Shown here piece by piece: positions 55,321 through 64,000 of a stretch of DNA of 64,000 nucleotides (the stretch's first letter is position 1; each line of letters starts with the position of its first letter). The stretch comes from Crateriforma conspicua (GTDB lineage Bacteria > Planctomycetota > Planctomycetia > Pirellulales > Pirellulaceae): NCBI RefSeq assembly GCF_007752935.1, contig NZ_CP036319.1, forward strand, positions 6,490,501 to 6,554,500, in the 5' to 3' direction. The notes beneath the pieces are model-generated. The model saw only the letters and a program-made list of their open reading frames with translations, did no database searches and had not been told where the DNA came from. Both the position numbers and the translations under genes were made by a program.

Positions 55321-55794
55321 TCAGGCCTGGATGCCCTTCTTTTCAATCTCCAGCACCTTGTCCAGCCGCCGCTGATGCCGCGGCTGCGGTGCGTAGGTGG
55401 CGTTCAAAAACGCGTCAATGATCTCGAACGCCAATTCGCTGCCGATGATCCGGCCACCGATGCACAGGACATTCATGTCATCGTGCTCCACACCCTGGCG
55501 TGCGGAATAGGTGTCGTGGCAGATCGCCGCGCGGATCCCCGGGATCTTGTTCGCCGCGACACTGACCCCGACGCCGCTGCCACAAATCAGCAAGCCTTTG
55601 TCGGCGCGTCCGGCCAACAATTCTTTCGACACCGCGACCGCGAAATCGGGATAGTCACAGCTTTCCGCTGTGTCCGTCCCACAATCGACCAGCGAAACGA
55701 CTTGGTCGGCATATCGTTGGGCGACATCGGATTTCAGGGTGAAGCCGGCGTGATCGCCCCCCAGGGCAAGACGGACATCAAAGTTCTTGGACAT
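55321..55794 (-). CDS. rpiB: Ribose-5-phosphate isomerase B
   Basis: Interconverts ribose 5-phosphate and ribulose 5-phosphate; RpiB/LacAB family. Motifs ALGGDHAGFTLK, GTDTAESCDYPDFA, LICGSGVGVSVAANK and ARQGVEHDDMNVLCIGGR are complete, including the active-site Cys of CGSG. 157 residues from the ATG at 55794; the extension to 55905 has no family match. Confidence 0.96.
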   Translation of the reverse strand: MSKNFDVRLALGGDHAGFTLKSDVAQRYADQVVSLVDCGTDTAESCDYPDFAVAVSKELLAGRADKGLLICGSGVGVSVAANKIPGIRAAICHDTYSARQGVEHDDMNVLCIGGRIIGSELAFEIIDAFLNATYAPQPRHQRRLDKVLEIEKKGIQA

Positions 55795-56171
55795 GATCGA
55801 GATCTGGACGAAATATCGTGGTGGGGGGGAAAGAAAGATCGTGAAACGGGCGGGGGGAAACAGGGGCCGAGCCGCTTGGGAAGGCCGACTTTCATAACCC
55901 CGCATCGGATTCGTGGCTAGACGTGGGGGAATTCATCGTGCCAGTCGTGCAAAGCCGTGAATTGTCGGCCGATAGACGTTGTGATCACCGCGGGGCTTTG
56001 TTACCCTCCCAGACCCTGTGCATGGAACGTGTCCCCATGCGCCGATCCGCCGACCGGCCTTCTTTGCGGGTTTTCCCCGGCCGGGCGATCGATTTCCCGT
56101 TCCTCCAACCCCACCAGCGCGGTCACGCAATTTCTTCTTGAGACCGACCGCCTGCGTCCCCGGAATTTTTC
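55795..56171. other. Divergent intergenic region (rpiB / rpsA)
   Basis: 377 bases upstream of both genes. rpsA promoters are expected here. G-rich runs near rpiB and a TTGTCG-type hexamer near 55963 are present, but no pair was convincing. I see no ribosomal-protein autoregulatory structure. Confidence 0.35.
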
Positions 56172-57971
56172 ATGGTCAACCGTAACCTCATTCGCAACCT
56201 CGAAGACGACGACATCCTCAACGAACTGGCCGTGCTGGCTCCGGAGGAAGAGGCGGAAGATTGGCTGCTCGATGCGATCGCCGCCGAGCAACAAGATTAC
56301 GCCCAAGGCAAAATCGTCGACGGCCGCATCGTCGAACTCAATGACGAATGGGCATTGATCGACGTCGGATTCAAGAGCGAAGGCACCGTCGGGCTGGACG
56401 AATGGGGTGCCGACGAAGACCCGCCGAAGGTCGGCGACACCGTGCGTGTCCTGATCGAGGAAATGGAGGACGAGCTGGGCGCCGCCGATGACCCGTACGG
56501 CATGATCGCGCTGAGCAAGCGCAAAGCCGAAAAGATCATCGAGTGGGAAAAGATGATGGAATCGGTTGCCGAGGGCCAAGTGGTCACCGGTACCGTGATT
56601 CGCAAGATCAAGGGCGGCCTGTTGGTCGACATCGGCGTCAACGTCTTCCTGCCGGGCAGCCAAGTCGATATCCGACGCCCGGGCGACATCGGCGATTTCA
56701 TCGGCCGCGTGATCCAAGCCGAAGTGCTGAAGATCGACGACACTCGTCGCAACATCGTCATCAGCCGCCGAAGCCTGATCGAACGTCAACGCGAAGAAGA
56801 CCGCGCGTACCTGATGCAGGAATTGGAAGTCGGCCAGATCCGCAAGGGGATCGTCAAGAACATCGCCGACTTCGGTGCCTTCGTGGACCTGGGCGGCATC
56901 GACGGCCTGCTGCACATCACCGACATGGCTTGGGAACGCATCGGCCACCCGACCGAAATGGTTTCGATCGACCAAGAGATCGAAGTCAAAGTGCTGCACA
57001 TCGACCGCGAGAAGCAAAAGATCGCGTTGGGTCTGAAGCAAAAAGACCGCAACCCCTGGGAAAACATCGAAGAGAAGTACCCGGTCGATTCGGTTCACCC
57101 CGGCGAAGTCGTCAACGTCATGTCCTACGGGGCGTTCGTCAAACTGGAACCGGGCATCGAAGGCCTGGTCCACATCAGCGAAATGTCGTGGACCAAACGG
57201 GTCAATCACCCCAGCGAACTGGTCAACATCGGCGACAAGATCGATGTGATGATCTTGGGCGTCGATCCGGAAGGCCAGCAACTGTCGCTGGGCATGAAGC
57301 AGACCCAAAAGAACCCGTGGGACGACGTCCTGGATCGTTACCCCGAAGGTACCGATGTCAACGGCAAGGTCCGCAACCTGACCAATTACGGTGCCTTCAT
57401 CGAATTGGAAGAAGGCATCGACGGCTTGCTGCACGTCAGCGACATGTCGTGGACCCGAAAGATCAGCCACCCCAGCGAAATGCTGGAAAAGGGCCAGGAA
57501 CTGGCCTGCCGCGTGCTGAGCGTCGACGAACAACGCCGCCGGATCGCATTGGGTCTGAAGCAACTGGACAACGACCCGTGGGATGGCGACATTCCGGACA
57601 AGTATCAACCGGGCCAACTGATCAAGGGCAAGGTCACCAAGATCACCAACTTCGGCGTCTTCATCGGACTCGAAGACGGCCTGGAAGGCTTGCTGCACAT
57701 TAGCGAATTGGCCGAACACAAGGTCGAAGACCCCGAAGAAGTCGTCAAAGTCGGCGACGAAATCGAGGTCAAGGTCCTGCGTGTGGACACCGACGAACGC
57801 AAGATCGGCTTGTCGCTGAAGCGAGTCGACTGGAGCGAGGAACAAGAAAAGAGTGCCGCCGCACAGGAAGCCGCCGAGAGTGGCGTCCCGAGCAGCAGCG
57901 TCAGCGACGAAGATCTGAAGGGTGGTTTGGGCAGCGCAGGTCCGCTGATCCCGACCGGCGGCGACGAGTAA
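56172..57971 (+). CDS. rpsA: 30S ribosomal protein S1
   Basis: Binds mRNA and helps initiation. 599 residues with six S1 (OB) domains, recognisable by GxVxxIxxxGxFVxL(x)xGxxGLxHIS repeats near residues 50, 140, 225, 310, 395 and 480, e.g. GIVKNIADFGAFVDLGG and GKVTKITNFGVFIGLEDG. The first two are more divergent, as in other S1 proteins. An acidic N-terminus precedes the repeats and a Ser/Gly-rich tail ends the protein. A terminator follows directly. Confidence 0.97.
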   Translation: MVNRNLIRNLEDDDILNELAVLAPEEEAEDWLLDAIAAEQQDYAQGKIVDGRIVELNDEWALIDVGFKSEGTVGLDEWGADEDPPKVGDTVRVLIEEMEDELGAADDPYGMIALSKRKAEKIIEWEKMMESVAEGQVVTGTVIRKIKGGLLVDIGVNVFLPGSQVDIRRPGDIGDFIGRVIQAEVLKIDDTRRNIVISRRSLIERQREEDRAYLMQELEVGQIRKGIVKNIADFGAFVDLGGIDGLLHITDMAWERIGHPTEMVSIDQEIEVKVLHIDREKQKIALGLKQKDRNPWENIEEKYPVDSVHPGEVVNVMSYGAFVKLEPGIEGLVHISEMSWTKRVNHPSELVNIGDKIDVMILGVDPEGQQLSLGMKQTQKNPWDDVLDRYPEGTDVNGKVRNLTNYGAFIELEEGIDGLLHVSDMSWTRKISHPSEMLEKGQELACRVLSVDEQRRRIALGLKQLDNDPWDGDIPDKYQPGQLIKGKVTKITNFGVFIGLEDGLEGLLHISELAEHKVEDPEEVVKVGDEIEVKVLRVDTDERKIGLSLKRVDWSEEQEKSAAAQEAAESGVPSSSVSDEDLKGGLGSAGPLIPTGGDE

Positions 57972-60398
<2,427 letters not shown>

Positions 60399-60424
60399 CC
60401 GCCGGCGAACCATGATGATGCCAC

Positions 60425-60468
60425 AAAAAAGCCTCGCCGGCGAACCATCACCGGCGAGGCTTTTTTTT
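60425..60468. terminator. Bidirectional terminator between icd and SOD
   Basis: Stem GCCTCGCCGG/CCGGCGAGGC with AAAAAA before and TTTTTTTT after, so it can end both convergent transcripts. Confidence 0.92.
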
Positions 60469-60490
60469 CAGTGGGCTGCGAACCGCTTGA

Positions 60491-61114
60491 TCACTTCGCG
60501 GCGGCGTAGCGTTCGGCGACGGCGTCCCAATTCACGACGTTGAAGAACGCGCTGATGTAGTCGGGACGACGGTTTTGATAGTTCAGATAGTACGCGTGTT
60601 CCCAGACGTCCAATCCCAGAATCGGCGTGCCCGAGATGCCGGCGATATCGGCACCCATCAACGGGCTGTCTTGGTTGGCCGTGCTGCCCACTTTCAGTTC
60701 GCCACCGTCGACGTACAACCAAGCCCAACCGCTGCCGAATCGGGTGGCTGCGGCGTTGCTGAAGGCTTCTTTGAAACCGTCAAACGATCCACAGGCTTTG
60801 TTGATCGCATCGGCCAAATCGCCGCTGGGCTGGCCGCCTTTGCCCGGGCCCATCACGGTCCAAAACAGGCTGTGGTTGGCGTGTCCGCCGCCGTTGTTGC
60901 GAACCGCCCCCAGCTTGTCGGCTGGGACGTTACCCAGATTGCTGACCAGGTCTTCGATGCTCAGCTTTTCCAGATCGGTGCCTTCGATCGCCGCGTTGAC
61001 TTTGGTGATGTAGGCGTTGTGGTGCTTGGTGTGGTGGATCTCCATCGTCCGCGCGTCGATGTGGGGTTCCAGCGCGTCGTATGCGTAGGGCAAATCGGGA
61101 AGGGTGTAAGCCAT
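60491..61114 (-). CDS. Superoxide dismutase, Fe/Mn family (Mn-type residues)
   Basis: Dismutates superoxide. 207 residues; metal ligands H27 ([12 protein letters not shown]), H81 ([11 protein letters not shown]) and Asp/His in [12 protein letters not shown]. The NQDSPL segment puts Gln at the position that distinguishes Mn from Fe enzymes, favouring Mn. No signal peptide, so cytoplasmic. Start at 61114 gives [20 protein letters not shown], the family N-terminus. A short upstream part to 61162 is not conserved. Confidence 0.95.
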   Translation of the reverse strand: MAYTLPDLPYAYDALEPHIDARTMEIHHTKHHNAYITKVNAAIEGTDLEKLSIEDLVSNLGNVPADKLGAVRNNGGGHANHSLFWTVMGPGKGGQPSGDLADAINKACGSFDGFKEAFSNAAATRFGSGWAWLYVDGGELKVGSTANQDSPLMGADIAGISGTPILGLDVWEHAYYLNYQNRRPDYISAFFNVVNWDAVAERYAAAK

Positions 61115-61274
61115 GTCGCTGTCCGTACTCGGGTTAAGAAGTTTTGAAGCGTGAAAGGACACAAAACCTACAAAACCATAGCGGTTCGCCCAGCGTTGGC
61201 GAAACGGGGGGCCACGACCGCAACCAACGGCGGCGGGGTCCCCGGACGTTGACAGACCAGCCGTGGCGGCGGGC

Positions 61275-63536
61275 CTAGGCTTCCTCGGCCGATTGCACCT
61301 GGCCCATTAGATAGCAGTTCAAACTGCTGATGACCTGCGAAACACAGGCGTGCAATTCGCGACGACGACGGTCACGGTTGCGGACCGGGCGGATATGGGC
61401 GTGCACACGTGTCTGACGCACGCGTGACCCGCTCATCTGATCACTCAGGGTCAACAGGACCTGCAGCGAGATCTGTTGGTCGGCCACGCGTCGGCCGCCG
61501 CTGCTGCACAGGGCGTTGACCCGCAATTCCAGCTGGTCGGCTTTGACCTGGATGATTTCCGCGTGATGGTCGGCGATGAAGCCGCGCAGTTTTTCCACGG
61601 CCAATTCCAGCGGAACCGTCGTCAGCACGACGAACTCTTCCTTGGCCGCCTTGCGGTTTCCGTCCAGCCAGCCCAGCCAACCGGATCGTTTACCGACCGA
61701 TTCGCTGGCGTCGGTGGCCCGGCCGCTGCCCAGTTGGATCACGCGGTTTCGGCCATTGGATTTGGCTTGCAATAGGGCGCGATCGGCTCGTGCCAAAATG
61801 GTTTGGCTGGTGTCGCCGGATTGAAATTCCGTGACGCCAAAGCTGGCCGTGATACAGTCGTTGCCGATGCTTTTCAGCGGCATCACTTCCAAAGCTTGGC
61901 GAACCGCTTCGGCACGCCGAGTCGCCGTGGCGTTGTCACAGTTGGCGGTCAACAACAGAAATTCTTCGCCGCCATAACGGGCCACCAAATCGTCGTCGCG
62001 GCTGTGCGATTCCAGCAACCGGGCGAACTGCACCAAAGCATCGTCGCCGGCCGGGTGACCGTGCACGTCGTTGACTTGTTTGAAATGGTCGATGTCGCAA
62101 ATGACCAAGCTGAACGTTGCTTCCCCGGATTTAGCCGACTCGGTCAGTTCCAACAATTGCCGATCGAATTCGGCACGGTTGGCCACTCCGGTCAACGGAT
62201 CACGGGTGACCTTGTTGTTCAGTTTTTCCAGACGCTGTTCCAGGTCGGCTTTGTCCGACAAGTCGTGAAGGATGACCACGACGCCCTGCAATCCAGGCTC
62301 GCTGCCCATCACAGGCGAAACTTGAATGTGCACCGGCAACGGATCTTTGCCCGGACGCTCGATCATCATCTTCTTGGAAACCTGGGCTCCGCCGCCCAGA
62401 CAATCCGTCACGGGGCATCCCGATCGCGTGCCATCGGTGTCCCGCAAACGCAGGGTTTCGTCCTTCCAACGCTGGCCAATGATCGCGTCGGCGGCGATGC
62501 CCGTCATGCGAGTCATCGCGTGATTCCAGCGTTCGACCGTGCCTTCGCCGTCGGCGAACACCATTCCCTCGGTCATGTGATCCGACAGACGTTCCAGGAA
62601 GAACTCGTCGCGACGCTTGACGTACTTGCGGGTGGACTGCGTATTGACCTGCAACGCTGCGGCGTCGCCGCCGATCATCGGACGATCCACATCTTGGCCC
62701 AGCTTCTGCAGCCAGCGATTGACGACGGCTCCCTGCAGCAACTCGGGACGCTGTTCCAGCATCACGCCGAAATCCAAACTCAGTTCCGGATCGAATTGCG
62801 TGCCGCTGCCGCGGATCAGTTCGCTGATCGCACGTTCACGGCTGAGCGCCGGCCGATAAACCTGGTCGGTCGTCATCGCGTCAAAAGCGCTGGCGATCGA
62901 CAGCATTCGCGATCCCAGCGGCAACGCGTCGCCACGCATCGATTCGTCCTGGCGGCGACTGTCGTACCAAGTGTCCGCGTAGCGGATGATGTCCAACAAT
63001 TCCGTATCCGCGGTGCACCCACGCAAGATTTCGCAGGCGATTTGCGGACAAGTGCCCATCGCCAACTGTTCGTCGACCGAAAGCTTTCCAGGCTTACGCA
63101 GGATCCGATCGGGGATCCCGATTTTGCCCAAATCGTGAAGCAGCGCGGCGACTTCGATCCGATCGCGTGCCTCGTCATTGAATCCCAGACGCTGGGCCCA
63201 GGCCGAACACGCCAAAGCGACACGCAAGCAGTGTGCGGCCGTCGGCGCATGCTTCGTGCGCAAGGCGTAATACAGCGATGTCGCCATGCCCAGACGAACC
63301 ATCGCCAAATGGTTTTCGAATTTGGCTTCCTGCGCCGCGGTCCCCGAATCGGCCGGTGCTAAGGCGTTTTCGCGCAGTCCCGCCAGCAGATCACCGACGC
63401 GTGAATCCGGCGGAATTTCCGTCGGTGCGACCGGCCGATTCGTTGGACCGGACGCGGCGGGCGAAGCGGCCACCACGGGTGCAAATGCGGGGTTCGCCGA
63501 AGATTCCAGAGGGCACGATGGATTCAGGTCGGACAT
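61275..63536 (-). CDS. HD-GYP-like / PAS / GGDEF signalling protein with degenerate HD-GYP
   Basis: 753 residues, cytoplasmic, no membrane helices. An Ala/Pro-rich N-terminus (~1-60) is followed by an HD-type domain (~85-300): the catalytic HD is present ([14 protein letters not shown]134-D135) but the HHExxDGxGYP motif is replaced by [10 protein letters not shown]...MRGDALP (~187-205). Then a PAS domain (~315-420; [22 protein letters not shown]). A GGDEF domain (~440-610) has intact G-G-E-E-F near 522-526 and an RxxD inhibitory site (RDDD) five residues earlier. The final ~140 residues are unassigned. Likely an active diguanylate cyclase with an altered c-di-GMP phosphodiesterase-like sensor domain. 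Confidence 0.87.
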   Translation of the reverse strand: MSDLNPSCPLESSANPAFAPVVAASPAASGPTNRPVAPTEIPPDSRVGDLLAGLRENALAPADSGTAAQEAKFENHLAMVRLGMATSLYYALRTKHAPTAAHCLRVALACSAWAQRLGFNDEARDRIEVAALLHDLGKIGIPDRILRKPGKLSVDEQLAMGTCPQIACEILRGCTADTELLDIIRYADTWYDSRRQDESMRGDALPLGSRMLSIASAFDAMTTDQVYRPALSRERAISELIRGSGTQFDPELSLDFGVMLEQRPELLQGAVVNRWLQKLGQDVDRPMIGGDAAALQVNTQSTRKYVKRRDEFFLERLSDHMTEGMVFADGEGTVERWNHAMTRMTGIAADAIIGQRWKDETLRLRDTDGTRSGCPVTDCLGGGAQVSKKMMIERPGKDPLPVHIQVSPVMGSEPGLQGVVVILHDLSDKADLEQRLEKLNNKVTRDPLTGVANRAEFDRQLLELTESAKSGEATFSLVICDIDHFKQVNDVHGHPAGDDALVQFARLLESHSRDDDLVARYGGEEFLLLTANCDNATATRRAEAVRQALEVMPLKSIGNDCITASFGVTEFQSGDTSQTILARADRALLQAKSNGRNRVIQLGSGRATDASESVGKRSGWLGWLDGNRKAAKEEFVVLTTVPLELAVEKLRGFIADHHAEIIQVKADQLELRVNALCSSGGRRVADQQISLQVLLTLSDQMSGSRVRQTRVHAHIRPVRNRDRRRRELHACVSQVISSLNCYLMGQVQSAEEA

Positions 63537-64000
63537 GGGGGTTGGTCGGTCAAGTTGTGAGCGTAGGTCCGTCGATCGCGGGCGCCGCTGTTGGACATTC
63601 GGCCCTCCCGCTGAATGAAACCTAGGTCAGAATGCCCCCCAAAAAGCCCGCATCCGGACGTTTTGCCGAAATCTGTCACCTCCAGCTGACGTTGTCGTCG
63701 CAAAACCCCTCCACAAGACCAAAAACGCTCAAACACCGCCCTTTCGGCAGGCACAAAGCCACGGCAACGTATACAAATCACCACACCAATTTCGCACCGC
63801 CGCCCGATCGGGCGGGATCGGGTGGTGATGAAAAAAGGACGGGCAAGCCGCGGGCGATCGCTGCGATTTCTGCGGCGAGGCGACTATCATTGTTATTGGC
63901 GTCCCGGCGCCGCACCGTCGCCGGTGTCCCGCCATCGCCACGCGCCTCCAAAATCATCCCTGCGACGACGACGGATCGAAGCGTCTTCTCTTCAAAGTTA
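63537..64000. other. Right-end region upstream of the HD-GYP/GGDEF gene
   Basis: 464 bases to the window end. It should hold the promoter of the - strand signalling gene and perhaps the upstream region of a + strand gene beyond the window. No supported gene or element was seen. Confidence 0.35.

Noticed and set aside
56001-57845. Long open frame antisense to rpsA (~600 codons)
   Set aside because: It mirrors the repeated S1 codons in a GC-rich gene; the repetitive Asp/Val/Phe content is the shadow of those codons and rpsA is certain.
61803-63362. Open frame of ~520 codons antisense to the HD-GYP/GGDEF gene
   Set aside because: No recognisable motif; opposite-strand shadow of a gene with clear HD, PAS and GGEEF motifs.
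63729-63941. Short minus-strand open frame at the right end
   Set aside because: No coding features or ribosome site; composition like the surrounding non-coding DNA.

Overview
The window looks like a chromosomal segment of a marine-type planctomycete, most likely a Pirellulaceae relative (Rhodopirellula / Rubripirellula / Roseimaritima-like). This is inferred from gene content, not from a marker gene. The signs are GC-rich DNA, two secreted sulfatases, a Tat-exported Gfo/Idh/MocA oxidoreductase paired with a hydroxypyruvate-isomerase-like protein, a planctomycete-style di-haem cytochrome c, an FHA / ECF sigma / anti-sigma cluster, and many secreted proteins of unknown function. I see no tRNA, rRNA, CRISPR array or prophage. 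The only mobile-type locus is a REP-associated transposase (RAYT) between two copies of a REP element.

Layout. 1-9.9 kb: the 3' part of a sigma-70 gene, lipA, smpB, a MacB/LolD-type ABC exporter, an iduronate-sulfatase-like sulfatase, a Tat oxidoreductase / TIM-barrel operon and a DUF1801 protein. 9.9-13.8 kb: a tightly coupled betaine-lipid operon, btaA-btaB plus a third gene encoding a large multidomain membrane protein. 14-29 kb: an LpxH-like phosphatase, a di-haem cytochrome, thiC, a SulP-carbonic anhydrase fusion, RNase R, and the glycine cleavage system gcvT-gcvH-gcvPA-gcvPB followed by an octanoyl/lipoate transferase. 29.3-33.7 kb: a four-gene signalling operon (FHA protein, ECF sigma, zinc-finger anti-sigma, secreted alpha/beta-hydrolase-fold protein without its nucleophile). 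33.9-48.5 kb: a second hydroxypyruvate-isomerase-like gene, an unknown membrane protein, an AAA ATPase / VWA pair, a DinB-like protein, a Ski2-like helicase, glycerate 2-kinase, a tiny zinc-ribbon protein, a second sulfatase and aroC. 48.6-55.3 kb: an accessory-looking stretch of secreted proteins, a trypsin-like protease, the RAYT with its REP elements and an AP2-like protein. 55.3-64 kb: rpiB, rpsA, monomeric icd, a superoxide dismutase and a degenerate HD-GYP / PAS / GGDEF protein.

How genes fit together. LipA and the octanoyl/lipoate transferase can supply the lipoyl group that GcvH needs in the adjacent glycine cleavage operon. Glycerate 2-kinase and two hydroxypyruvate-isomerase-like proteins fit the same glycine/serine/glyoxylate branch. 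BtaA and BtaB make the phosphorus-free lipid DGTS, and the translationally coupled third gene probably modifies that lipid or its acyl chains. The strongest candidates for something undescribed are that third gene, the FHA-sigma-anti-sigma-pseudohydrolase operon, and the RAYT with its compensated REP hairpins.

Limits: all assignments were made by reading translations and motifs by eye. No similarity search, structure prediction or promoter mapping was run. Starts were moved downstream from the longest possible frame where a signal peptide, a family N-terminus or an overlap favoured it.
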